Positions 34,908-45,312 of a DNA stretch of 64,000 bases are shown piece by piece. Within the stretch, counting starts at the first letter, position 1. Every line of letters starts with the position of its first letter. This DNA comes from Pseudoips prasinana (Eukaryota > Arthropoda > Insecta > Lepidoptera > Nolidae), in assembly GCA_951640165.1 (NCBI GenBank), contig OX621243.1, positions 8,432,001-8,496,000 on the forward strand, in the 5' to 3' direction. A program made the position numbers and the translations under genes. The notes beneath the pieces were generated by a model that had not been told where the DNA came from, did not search any database, and saw nothing but the letters and a program-made list of their open reading frames with translations.

Positions 34908-35152
34908 GTTGAACCTTGAAGTACATGAGGTCGAAGGGTAAATATCCACACAAAACAATTTATAGTTTAATATGACAGATTTGTAATGATGCCTCTCCAT
35001 GCTTCAGAAATCGCTTTAAGAGATTTTCACGACCGCCGGCTTGATTGAATTTCGGCTGTCGTGGAAGTGTCTATAACGATTATTACAAGTGCAGGTTTTT
35101 ACAGAAGCCAAATAGATTCCGTCACTTAATCTAGCCATCTTGGTTGTTGACT
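34908..35152 (+). repeat. ~240-bp unnamed repeat, copy 1
   Basis: Aligns with 39957-40172 from 'ttgaagtacatgaggtcgaa' through 'caaaacaatttatagtttaa', 'gagattttcacgac' and 'gtgtctataacgattatt' to 'ttaatctagccatcttggtt'. Copy 1 has about 20 extra bases near 35035-35055. There is no ORF and no obvious terminal repeats. Confidence 0.75.
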
Positions 35153-36335
35153 CCTAATGGATTTCGATCTCAGATGGATGTTGCTCTAACCAAGTATGTT
35201 ATAAAATAAGAAAATTAAAGTAAGAATATAACAGGTAAATTAAATTTTCAAAAATATTGTTTCATCTGCCAATCTGCAAAACAATTTGTTGGCAGATGTA
35301 GCCCCCTTTTCTACTCTTGTTAATCAAATAAATTATAAAGTTTTAGTAATATAAAGAATAAAAAAAACGATAAATTACGTAGAACAGTCAACAAAATCAA
35401 ACAACTTTGTGTATTTTATACAATTATTAATTTCCAAATGCAAATTACTAATTATTTTTATTGATTTATTCTTAAATTGTTTATTACCCTTTCATTAATT
35501 GGTTACTCAACGCGCAGAAATATATTAGTGTGTTCCTGCCAGTTATTCAACAACTAGACTACGTAAAATTATAATTAAAATATTTTTACTACTTATTTGA
35601 ATACTAACAATAAATTATTTCTTAAAACTATGTTATTATGTTGACTTAAAATAAATAATATGATCTTCCGTAAAATCTAGTAATATTTATTTTCATCACT
35701 AGTCACACCTAACTGACATACGTCTAAAACGTCTTGTTCCAGCGTCAGGACTTTATGAATCTTTTTTTTTACACAACAGAGCTGTATACTTTTTTTTTTT
35801 TTGGTTAGCTTCTAACTGAACATAAAGATATACAATATATGATAGTAAAATATAGTATATGCTCGTAAATCTTAGTAGATGGACCATATTATGCCCAGTG
35901 GTACAAATATCATACCATTCTTACCTACATAAGCAGTACCTACCTACATTCAAAAGATACGGCCGACCATCAGCTTACAATTCACGCCTCCACCTAATAT
36001 ATTATCACATTCATTTTAAAAAAGCAATTGTTTGTCATTCAGAAAGGTTCACTCACCCACCAGTAGCGTTCTTAACAAGATATTAATAGCCAAGCCCCCG
36101 GCGAACTCTTGTTAAAATAATTGTTAGTTTACTTGTAACTATTTTTCAAACCATAGTGTTCATAAGGCTCTCATTAAAAACAGATACAATCAGAGAACTG
36201 TGGAATGGCATGAGTTTTGAATAAGTTATATAAAAACAAGGATGTCATTCATACTGTTACTAACCCTATGGATTCCGGTCCGAAATAAAGGAATTTTATT
36301 TATTTATTTAATATACTTAATATTATAAATATATG
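35153..36335. other. AT-rich, nothing recognised
   Basis: A small inverted repeat 'catctgccaa...ttggcagatg' lies at 35269-35300. Frames at 35859-36086 show no motif. No named repeat was identified. Confidence 0.45.
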
Positions 36336-36341
36336 TATCCT

Positions 36342-36815
36342 GTTGCTCTAGTGGTTAGGGACTTTGACTTTTTAGCCAGAGGTTTGGAGTTCAATCCCCA
36401 CTCAGGACAAATATTTATGTGCTGAACCCGATTATTCTTTGTATGGATGTCATCATCATCATAGAGCCGAAAGACGTCCACTACTAGACACCCGAAAGAT
36501 CTCATTTGCCGGACTTGCTTTTGACCCTCACGAGATCCTCGGTTCATATTGCAAATGGCCTGCCCACGCTGAGTCCGGTACGTGGCCGCAATTCAAAAAC
36601 TTTTCTGCCCAAGCGGCCGTCGCCGCGTTGGTTCTACGGGCTATGTGCCCTACCCACTGCAAATTCAGCTTGAGAAGTCTTTATGCTATATCTGTCAGTT
36701 ACTGTGGTTGGCCTGGTTGTCTGAATGTAATTCATATATAATATGTATATTTAGAAATAAAGAAGTTTTTTATCAGTTGTCTGGTTGTAAATGCACGGAC
36801 TCCGCCTAGTTTGAG
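36342..36815 (+). mobile_element. SINE-E copy interrupted by an RTE 3' end
   Basis: The head 'tgctctagtggttagggact' and B box 'ggagttcaatccccac' reach 'ttgtatggatg' at about 36449. The body resumes at about 36716 with 'tgtctgaatgtaattcatat...atcagttgtctggttgtaa'. The interruption is an RTE fragment in the opposite orientation. Confidence 0.75.
36450..36716 (-). pseudogene. RTE LINE 3' end nested in SINE-E
   Basis: The plus strand opens with (cat)n and 'agccgaaagacgtccacta', then reads on the minus strand back through a decayed polyprotein C terminus equivalent to the copy at 2630, with 'gggctatgtgccctacccac', the reverse complement of the WAGHIA region. Frame is broken. Confidence 0.75.
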
Positions 36816-36816
36816 G

Positions 36817-37550
36817 ACAGTTGTTAAAAAAAATATATGATGATTTATGCTGATTAGACTTGGGGTTGTACTCGTGTACGATACAATTTACTCTTCCAAG
36901 CAGTGCAATAGATAAGACGCGATGAGGTGTTCAAACTCACAAACAAACATATTGACATACCATTGATTTATAATATGGGGTGCAAGATAACTAAATAGAG
37001 CAGTGGATAGAGGTAAAAATAAATGATTAGGAGAGATTAAAATTTAAATATAAAGTTAAATATCTTGTAGAGTCAGCATAAATGCAAAAACATTTTTAAC
37101 TCCCTTCAGGTATCAGCGTGACTGAAATTACCATGTCCATGAGTACGGATTGCTGTTATTCAATGCAAACAATTTATTTGTTTACTTATTGGACACATAA
37201 AACTAACAGTGTATTAAAGCAGAACCCGTCAACATTAAACATTATTTCTGCAATCAGTTTAATCTATGATTTAAGGTACCAATAATATATAAATATGTAA
37301 CAATACTAAAGCTATCGAACCTTCATTATAACAACGAAAATATTGAATTTTGGGTATAAGATTCCTCGTACCAATTGACAGTTGTTACACTATACATCGT
37401 TAGTAATTAGAAACATAGACATAGTACCTACACTGACATGCGGTACACGTAAGGTTTCGTTAATGAAAGAGCGAAGAGTTGAAAATGAATGAGTTGCATT
37501 ATGAAATTGGTGAAGGAGTATTTGAGATGATGGCAAGAAAATAATGTACA
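36817..37550. other. No gene recognised
   Basis: AT-rich; nothing supported. Confidence 0.45.
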
Positions 37551-37554
37551 GCGA

Positions 37555-37808
37555 ACACCATACATTGCTGTGTGGCTAACGGCATAGAATATCGCCACCC
37601 CATTTCATCCCGTGGGGGGCGTAGAAGTCGATGGAATATCTCCCATAGAACGGAGAGCAGCGTCTCTCTGTATACTATGACCATCCTACTGCAATCGCCA
37701 TCTCGTCTGCCAAGCGTGGTCATTATGCCATATCCCTACAAATTATGGACACAATTCCACTATGGAAATCTTTTGGGGAGGCCTTTGTCAAGCAGTGGAC
37801 GTCATTAG
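37555..37808 (+). mobile_element. SINE-F copy with RTE tail
   Basis: 'ggcatagaatatcgccaccc', 'catcccgtggggggcgtaga', 'agcagcgtctctctgtatac', then the tail 'tttggggaggcctttgtcaa' + 'gcagtggacgtc'. It is the clearest example of the RTE-type tail on this SINE family. Confidence 0.75.
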
Positions 37809-37982
37809 GCTGACCCTCTATACACCTGGACTACAAAATCCACCCATATTTCCTACGTAATAAAGACGTTATCAATATCAATGTGAATCTACCATCGTGT
37901 TATCAACTGTGTTTACCATCCTAATTTGTTTTGTTAATTCTATCGATGATAGTCGTTATAAGTCAGCAGCCTTCTTTTTAAG

Positions 37983-38125
37983 ACTAGGGAAATAAATCTC
38001 TGTGGCGCGGGGTACTTCAGAAACATATAACAACTATTTATGGATCCCAAAAATAGTTGTCCTGCGCTGTAATCGAACCCCGGACACGAAGTGGCGAACT
38101 CACTGGCTTAACCACAGCGGCATAT
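37983..38125 (-). mobile_element. SINE-A copy, diverged
   Basis: The plus strand shows 'tctgtggcgcggggtacttc', 'acaactatttatggatccca', 'gtaatcgaaccccggacac' and 'aaccacagcggcata'. The central part of the body is deleted relative to 15125. Confidence 0.75.
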
Positions 38126-38992
38126 TTTTTTTAAAATTCTTCTCCAGTTCTTATTTCTGATCTTACCATATCAGTAGTAAATGGGATTGTAAGATGCCAG
38201 TCGTAGAGGAAGTGACAAATAGAGAGAAGCCTAATAGAATCTGACATCTACTCAACCTATATAAAGCCATTAAGTTCCTCATAGTTTGTTTCTCCAGGCC
38301 ACGCGTGAGTGTTGCCATGAGTGTAGTGGCTACTTTGCGTATAAAGTTGCCACTAAATAATAATAAAAGTTGATATAAAAATAAATTTGTAAGTAAAATT
38401 TGTAAGTAAAATGCTATTCCCGACTTAAATACCTAATAAGTTCGAAAAAATCTTAAATAGTTAATACTAATATTGCTCTTAGCTACGATGTGAGACAATA
38501 ATCTGCCAACATCTCCCATCAATATAAAATTAGGTATTCACGAATTTAAATCTACAACACACCAAAAAATATTTCGGGTCGATATTGATAATTCTTTGAA
38601 ACAGAAGTAAACGTTTTGAGCCCAGAGGTTTGAATGTTAACCATTTTGGCTAGAGGCTAAGTTCTAACAACTTATATTTTTAACAAAGTCACGATTTTTA
38701 GGATAAATGATATACATACATTTGTTGAAGGTGCGCAAGTTGTAGTCACCGGTCAGTAGTGTTCACATTATAAGCGAGGTGAGTACACGTGGTATATCTA
38801 TAGTGTATTCCACTGTCTCGTTGGTCTAGCAGTCACAGACTATGGAGTAGTACAACTGCTATCGAGGTACAGCAAAACCAACCTGCTCAAGCATGAGAGG
38901 CAGTATGCAATGGCGTTAAAGAGCGCCGCAAAGCTACCCTGACGCACTGACACAGATCTACTCTGGGAAATGTTGCAGCAAGACCCGACCTA
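38126..38992. other. AT-rich with a direct duplication and a SINE head trace
   Basis: 'aaatttgtaagtaa' is directly repeated at 38383-38410. 'ctgtctcgttggtctagcag' at 38813-38832 resembles a SINE-C head. No gene is supported. Confidence 0.45.
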
Positions 38993-39100
38993 ACAGAGAT
39001 TTGAGACGTTCTATCATGTCGCCTTGGAGATAATGTGCACGAATGTGCATTCGTGCACATTATCTCCAAGGCGACATGATAGAACGTTTCAAATCTCTGT
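38993..39100. repeat. Near-perfect palindrome with 52-bp arms
   Basis: Arms 38993-39044 and 39049-39100 are reverse complements with one mismatch (G in the left arm where A is expected) around a 4-base spacer GTGC. Outside the arms the flanks diverge completely. The right arm continues into the open frame at 39043-39264. Confidence 0.95.
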
Positions 39101-39264
39101 CGATTGAGGGGTTACAAGAACAAGGGCCGGCGTACACGCGATATGGACAATATAACCCCTTTCTTTTCGCAACTAGACTAGGTGAAATTGAGTACATCAA
39201 TAAAAAAGATAGGGACAAACCGCTCTTTAAACGACTGGCCCCCTTCCAACAGCGTAGGCTCTGA
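39043..39264 (+). other. Unrecognised ORF starting inside the palindrome
   Basis: A 73-codon frame whose codon use and composition look protein-like (for example RYGQYNPFLFATRLGEIEYI and a basic end KRLAPFQQRRL). Its first codons lie in the palindrome's right arm, so the ATG may be accidental and the frame may be the 3' end of a longer coding region. 'aataaac' sequences follow at about 39475. I do not recognise the family. Confidence 0.3.
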
Positions 39265-39487
39265 CTTTAGAGTCACGCAGTAAATTATTAAGCGGCTTGC
39301 CGCTGGGGCTAATTCGCACTGCTTTATCGTACTCCTTACTTTAATTATATAATCACTAGCAATAAAGGAAACGACTAGGATAGGTTTCAAAAGCTCCTAG
39401 TCTAAGGACAAAATGAAACACGCCATTGTAAAATGAGATTTTTAAGTGATATGTAACATAAAAACTAGCGAAATAAACAATATTCTG

Positions 39488-39735
39488 ATTCTGATTGGTC
39501 TAGCAGGGGCATGTTCAAGCAGATAATGAGATCTTCCTGTTAAGAAAATTTCTCAGTATCAGTTCGAAGTCTGGAAGTTGACGATATTACACCACCTTAA
39601 CTCGTAAAGCACGCAAAGCCCGTCCTGTCGCATCGGATCAAGAGAGTGATGGTGAAGAGGTCCCCTGTTTGCTTTGGCAATAATGTACCGCATAGATGGC
39701 TAGTCTTCATTGAAACTGGCCGTCATAATGTTACC
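39488..39735 (+). mobile_element. SINE-C copy with shortened head
   Basis: 'ggtctagcaggggcatgttc', 'gttcgaagtctggaagttga', 'agagagtgatggtgaagag', 'gatggctagtcttcattgaa' and 'actggccgtcat' match the family; the B-box segment is deleted. Confidence 0.7.
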
Positions 39736-39956
39736 GTTAACCGTCATAGTGGTTTAATTTCTGAGCGTTTCCGTACTTCGGAGGGTACGTTAAGATAACG
39801 GTCTCGGTCGTTGTCGTCATACAAGTCGTAAAGATATGTTAGAGGCTAACTAGCTGGCTTGAATAACTTTAACATCATTGTCAACTGAAAACACTACCCA
39901 TACGATCAACAAAGCAATTCACTGCAGTACACTGCGGGGCCGAGATAATAACAGCT

Positions 39957-40172
39957 TTGAGCCTTGAGCCTTGAAGCACATGAGGTCGAAGGGTAGATAT
40001 CCGCACAAAACAATTTATAGTTTAATATGAAAGATTTATATAGATGTCTTAGAAAGCGCTTCAAGAGATTTTCACGACAGCTGTGGAAGCGTCTATAATG
40101 ATTATTATAAGTGCAAGTTTTTAGAGACGCCTAATAGATTCCGACACTTAATCTAGCCATCTTGGTTGTTGG
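39957..40172 (+). repeat. ~215-bp unnamed repeat, copy 2
   Basis: Second copy of the repeat at 34908-35152, with the same start and the same end ('ttaatctagccatcttggtt' + 'gttggctcct'). The palindrome at 40185 begins about a dozen bases beyond its end. Confidence 0.75.
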
Positions 40173-40184
40173 CTCCTCATGTGT

Positions 40185-40234
40185 GCTTCTAAGCAACTGC
40201 TACACTATGCATAGTGTAGCAGTTGCTTAGAAGC
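40185..40234. repeat. Perfect 50-bp palindrome, no spacer
   Basis: Arms 40185-40209 and 40210-40234 are exact reverse complements (25 bp each), meeting at CTATG|CATAG. Confidence 0.95.
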
Positions 40235-40708
40235 TCTGCAGTCTCAAAAGTATGTAAGAATCCTTTTCATATTGGTATCCTTTTAAATTTTAATATTGAG
40301 TAATTGAAGTATCTTTAATGAAATATTTACTTTCTATCACGATTTTTAAATGTAGGATATTGCAATGAAAAGCTATTTCTCTTCCATTCCTGATAAATGA
40401 TAACCCAGCCTAAAATATAACACTATCATTGAAACGTTTACCGAATTCCATTCCGTTCTGAACGAATATTAATTGTATGCAATTTTGTACCGCCTGCAGT
40501 CAAATGGTCAATATTTAGCAATCGTGAGGACTACTGTTCTTCATTTAATCAGATCTTTATAAATAGAGATGGGATAAGGAATCGGATGAGAATCGATGCC
40601 ATTGTGACTACAACAAATATTTAGGACATTTTTTTTACCAACCAGTTGTATATAATGTTTAAAGTGGCATACATTCTAGACACAAAAGTTAAATAATGAG
40701 ACCTGCCA

Positions 40709-40754
40709 TATCCATTTCTGTTGCGATATTTGCATGATCGCAACAGAAAGGATA
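40709..40754. repeat. Inverted repeat, 18-19-bp arms
   Basis: TATCCATTTCTGTTGCGAT (40709-40727) pairs with ATCGCAACAGAAAGGATA (40737-40754), with one unpaired base in the left arm and a 9-base loop. Confidence 0.85.
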
Positions 40755-40904
40755 AGTACAACAGTTTTTCTTTAGAATAATTATAATATTTATAATTAAT
40801 ATAAATATTAATTATTATTATAGGTATAAATCAAATGAGCTTTTACTCCAAGGTGTGGTTGAGAAAAGAAATTAAAAAATCTAACTTAAATAATAAAAAC
40901 TAAT

Positions 40905-41110
40905 TTGACGACAGCCGTGACTCAGTTGATAGCGAATCTGCCTACTGATCCGAAGATCCTAGTAATAATATTTGTGTTCAGGCGCATGTCCATTATTGTA
41001 TGTATTTATAAAAAAAGTAAAAAATTATTTATATCAAGGTACAAGCTTTTCTTAATTTGGGTTAGATGGTTCCGTTTCATATTATCCCGGATACTTCTTT
41101 ATTTTAATGG
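40905..41110 (+). mobile_element. Degenerate SINE-E-like copy
   Basis: 'ccgtgactcagttgatagcg' is A-box-like; 'atttgtgttcaggcgcatgt', 'aggtacaagcttttcttaat' and 'ttgggttagatgg' follow the SINE order. The B box is lost. Confidence 0.5.
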
Positions 41111-41201
41111 CGTTGTAGGTTTTACATCTATGTAGGTACTGTCTTTTAATAATAAATCAATGTTATATTTGTGCTGTATTGAGTTGATACGAATCCTCCT
41201 G

Positions 41202-41279
41202 AAGTTAAGTTTTTTTAGCTACAAAACATACATATTACATAATTATAATGTATGTTTTGTAGCTAAAAAAACAAAACTT
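41202..41279. repeat. Inverted repeat with 32-bp arms
   Basis: Arms 41202-41233 and 41248-41279 are reverse complements except for two adjacent positions, around a 14-base AT spacer. Core arm: TAGCTACAAAACATACAT. Confidence 0.9.
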
Positions 41280-41458
41280 CGTTAACGTAATTAGAAAGTT
41301 TACCTCAAAGTCTACGGTGCTTTACTATAATAAGTATTTGTTAACTTAAACTAAATATTTATTTATGACATTGTATTTTAAATCATTGTGGTCATTTGAG
41401 TAACAGAAATGAATTTGCTTAGTATTTAGCTATAAGCGCCTTCACTTGGACACTGAGC

Positions 41459-41644
41459 ATGAGACTCGTAGAAACGTGTTTGAAATTGCTAATCTCTTTA
41501 GCCTGCTGCTTGACTGTGTCATTTACTAAAGACTTAAGTACCGACTTAGTTATACAAATTGAAACAATGATCATACCTACGATCATAATAAATATATTTT
41601 TTTATATATATATACCTACAATGTGTTATATACACAGTAGATGA
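41459..41644 (+). other. Signal-peptide-like start, weak gene candidate
   Basis: An ATG opens MRLVETCLKLLISLACCLTV, a textbook-like signal peptide (basic n-region, hydrophobic core). A TATA-like 'ctataagc' lies about 30 bases upstream. After about 30 codons the frame runs into AT-rich low-complexity sequence. I see no strong GTAAGT donor, so the exon end is not fixed. It may be chance. Confidence 0.22.
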
Positions 41645-42007
41645 AGTGTAAAGGGTGTAATCAACACATGATACCGACCAAATGAAACAAAACGAGTTTA
41701 TAAAATCGCTTTGAAATGTTGATTCGGTAAACATTATAGAAATTAAATAATCTTTATTTTGTGTAATTATTGAAGAAGTTTTTGTGTATGTGAGCAAATT
41801 AAAAATCAACCAAAAAGGTTGAATACATCAACCCCCTTTAGATCCACAATTGGGCCAGAAGGCGAAGCTTCAGTCGTGTTCTAGGTTTAATTTTGGGTCC
41901 CTGCATATTTTGGAACTTTTGGGTCTTCTAGGTGCTGCTGCAATCAGTTTCTAGCCTATTTCGGGTAAAATTCAGGACAAACCTCGCCGGGCCTCCAAGT
42001 CGATTTT

Positions 42008-42190
42008 ATCACACTAATATTATAAGGGCGAAAGATTGTGAGTGTGTATGTTTGTTACTGTTTCACGCAAAAACTACCAAACGGATTTTGAGGAAAATTT
42101 GTAGTAAGTAATATAGGTTAATGTATCCGAATAACACATAGGCTATTATTTATAGAGTTTAACGCGGGTAAAATTGCGGGGCACAGCTAA
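42008..42190 (+). mobile_element. Helitron-like fragment, forward
   Basis: 'actaatattataagggcga' + 'aagattgtgagtg', 'ttactgtttcacgcaaaaac', 'accaaacggattttgaggaa', then 'aacgcgggtaaaattgcggg' + 'gcacagcta' is the typical order from 5' to 3' end of the short lepidopteran Helitron-type repeat. Non-coding. Confidence 0.65.
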
Positions 42191-42210
42191 TTTGATTAAT
42201 ATTTATAATT

Positions 42211-42418
42211 AACTAGCTGTGCTCCGCGGTTTTACCCGCGTTAAACTTAATAAAATATGGCCTATGTGTTATCCTAACTATAAAAATTAGTCTATGTTCT
42301 TTCTCAGGGTCTAGACCATCTGTATACCAAATTTCATTCAAATCCGTTCAGTAGTTTTGGCGTGAAAGAGTAACAGACAGACAGAGTTACTTTCGCATTT
42401 ATAATATTAGTTAGGATA
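42211..42418 (-). mobile_element. Helitron-like fragment, reverse
   Basis: 'actagctgtgctccgcggtt' + 'ttacccgcgttaaa', then 'accaaatttcattcaaatcc', 'gttcagtagttttggcgtga' and 'cgcatttataatattagt' is the same repeat in reverse. It faces the copy at 42008 tail-to-tail with only about 20 bases between. Confidence 0.65.
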
Positions 42419-42775
42419 ATAAACTTACTAGGAAATTGGCAACTCCTGTAACGATTTTATTTGAACTGCTTTCCCATCTCTATAGTTGGCAATTACATAT
42501 ATTTAGAGAAGAAATGGATTTGATATAATGTGAAGCTATTATGGGCGTTTGAAACAGTTTGATTTGATGGAGATCCGTAAAATTAAACAGAGAGCGAAAT
42601 ATTCAGAATTCGTGAACGGCTATTGTTTTATTTTAAAATTTATTCGAATCGAACGTAGAATTACACATTTTAGATAGATGATTCAAAATATAGGGTCGTA
42701 ACTTACTACTAACTAATTTGAAGTATGATTTGTATTTGATGTTGCATAAAATTAAATGTAGTATTAATAATAATA

Positions 42776-43020
42776 ATAATATCTGGGGACATGGCACACA
42801 GATCATCCTAGCCCCAAACTAAGCAAAGCTTGTACTATGGGTACCAGGCGACGATATACATACTTATATAGATAGATAAATGCTTATATACATAGAAAAC
42901 ATCCATGACTCAGAAACAAATATTCTTGCTCATCACACAAATATTTGCACTTACCGGGATTCGACCCCAGGACCACCAGCTTTTTAGGCAGGATCACTAC
43001 CAACTAGGCTATGGTGACCG
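42776..43020 (-). mobile_element. SINE-B copy
   Basis: Complete family structure on the minus strand with (taa)n at its 3' end. It has small changes in the head (plus 'agctttttaggcagg'). Confidence 0.85.
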
Positions 43021-43211
43021 TATTATATTTATTATTCTGAACAAAGACGTCAAATGTACTTTTAACTTCATCCTCCCTCTTTATGTGATAGGTACCTCGC
43101 TTGGCATTTTATAATAATAAATAATAATTATTTTTAAACATAATATATTATTAATTTGTCGACTATTTATACCTTGTTTAAATGTTGGGAATGAATCGAC
43201 TCCTAAACTAA

Positions 43212-43282
43212 ATGGAAATTAAAATGAAGACTTCCCTTATTTTTTATGGTTTATTTGTTGCTACCCTGACTGGTCAAAGTAG
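43212..43282 (+). CDS. Candidate first exon of a secreted protein
   Basis: Two in-frame ATGs (43212 and 43224; the second has a good AAAATGA context) lead into MKTSLIFYGLFVATLTGQS, with a basic start, a hydrophobic core and small residues before a plausible cleavage site. The frame ends at AG|GTAAGT (donor at 43283), phase 2, and an in-frame TAA follows at once if the intron is not removed. The combination of signal peptide and exact consensus donor is what a real 5' exon looks like. I could not find the matching downstream exon: candidate acceptors near 43688 and 43742 run into stops. Chance occurrence remains possible in 64 kb. Confidence 0.35.
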
Positions 43283-43339
43283 GTAAGTATCTTGAATGAA
43301 CACTCTTTACCGAATATATAATTTGCTGAAATATACAGC

Positions 43340-43570
43340 TTACTGTTAGGCTAGGAGGCTTTCATTGCTTCACCGGACAATCGAGGCAAGCGAGGCCCAA
43401 AATTATCTACCAAATAAGACTACAAACTAAGTAGCCAGAAGTCCCTTTTGGGTTCGAACCTCCACTCAGGGCGGCTCAACTCTGACATGGAGAGTATGAG
43501 AGAGTTGATTTTTAGGGATGTTTTTTGCAATTACCGCTCGACGTTAATAAGCAAAGACGCTGGTCTATCG
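43340..43570 (+). repeat. SINE-G degenerate repeat
   Basis: 'cccttttgggttcgaacctc' (B-box-like) and the 3' part 'gacgttaataagcaaagacg' + 'ctggtc' have counterparts at 53575-53745. A weak tRNA-derived repeat. Confidence 0.5.
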
Positions 43571-44522
43571 AATGGCTAAACCTTGGTATTTCTACAAAAT
43601 AGTAAGAACTTATTGAATTACGTTAACGAGCACATTGACCATTAAATTAAAGTAACAAAGTCTTTACAACACCCTTACAAATAACCTATTATATTTATTA
43701 AAGTACCGCAGAACTGCACTGAGTCAATAAGAATCGATTCTCAGGAGCATTCAGTTCGATTAATTTTATACAAAGAGCTACGAAGGCAAAATAGTAAGTA
43801 AAGCTTTCCTTGATCTAGTGATCACTTGCTATAACATAAAAAGACCGCAAGAATAATATTTATACATAAATATAAATATTATATATTTATACATAAATAT
43901 TTAACATGTATCATATTACAGGTTATAGTAATTTTTTTCCTATATTAGGTACTCATTAATAAACATTCCTTTTGTTAAGGAATAGCACGTGTACGTACAA
44001 AGAGCACGCGCCAGTCAATGAAACAAACAAAATACATATTATGCTATCCGAGTTTTGTCAAACAAACATTGATATTGGGTATTTATTATAAACATATATT
44101 TATAAACATTAATTTGGGAAATTGGTTTATGTAGTGTTTTAGGAGGTGTGAGTGCAAATTGATATTGTGTATTTGTTGTAAGTTGAAGTGCAAATTGTTT
44201 TTTGTGGGTTGGCGTCGGATCAAGTTGTAATTATTAATCGCCAGCAACACACGTTATAATATTCATTATATAATTTTTAGGGTTTTATACGAAAACTGAC
44301 TACTGACAGAACCGAATTGCTAAGCCTCCGCTGTCAATCTGTCTGTCTATCAGGGGGACATTTGAAATTATTATAAAATGTTTATTTCTATTGCCACTAT
44401 AACAACAAATACGTAATAAAAAAATGTGAAAATATTTCTATCTATAAATATTATATACCATATATTATATACACCGCTTTATTATTAAATTCGAAGGTTG
44501 GAACATACGATTCAAGAAAAAA
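43571..44522. other. AT-rich, nothing recognised
   Basis: AT palindromic runs around 43855-43910. No exon was supported. Confidence 0.45.
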
Positions 44523-44659
44523 TATACAACATGTAACGTAATTAACGCACACCCTCAGACACCCCAATTAGAATATTATGTTGTAATCATAATACATACC
44601 TACACTGAATTTTTAATTTAACCTGTATATGCATTGTTATTTACTAAATAATTACAGTA

Positions 44660-45192
44660 AGTGGACCAAATCTCGTGTATATGCCCCATTGAGTATGTTT
44701 CGCCGGAGCGTCTCAACTGGGCCGTGTTGAAACCGGTAGTAGAGACACCCGCTGAGTTTGTTTCGCTGGGTCTTCTCAGTTGGGGCGCATTGGATCCGGT
44801 GGTAGCATCAAAGCGCGACCGTCGTTATTAACATAAGGTCCGTCATAATAATATCACCTTAATATACACCTTAATATTTGTAGACAGAACCATTGCCAAT
44901 ATGTATTACAAATATTAACTAGATAATTAGACTTAAACTAGATAATTAATTTAAACATAATCTCTTGACAATAACTTGATACGAGCTAGCTAAATATCAT
45001 TGCTGTTATAAAATAAATTTTATTAATGTTTTAATACTATCAATACAATGTGTACCTAAATATCTATGTTACTAGAAATAATAATGTATACAACTATAAT
45101 ACTACAAACATGTGCTGACTATTTACAAGCGCTTTTTTAAAGTCTACGTGAATAAAAACCTTTTTTATTTTTTTTTATTTATTATTTAAAAA
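44660..45192 (+). repeat. LINE 3'-tail-like repeat, copy 2, inserted in MITE-1
   Basis: Ends in 'actatttacaagcgctttt' + 'agtctacgtgaataaaaacc' like 11690-12000 and shares 'gcgaccgtcgtta', 'gacagaaccattgcc' and 'ttgacaataactt'. Its 5' part repeats the motif 'gagt(a/t)tgtttcgc(c/t)gg' twice (about 44692 and 44755). It splits the MITE between 'ttatttactaaata' and 'aaaaattagtttc'. Confidence 0.6.
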
Positions 45193-45312
45193 TTAGTTTC
45201 TTGGAATAAAGTTTATTTTTCTTTATTTTGTATTAAATGATGGAATTTGTATAAATAAAATAAAACTGCAATTTTAAAAGTCTTATTATTTCACTTACGG
45301 ACTGTTTATTTT

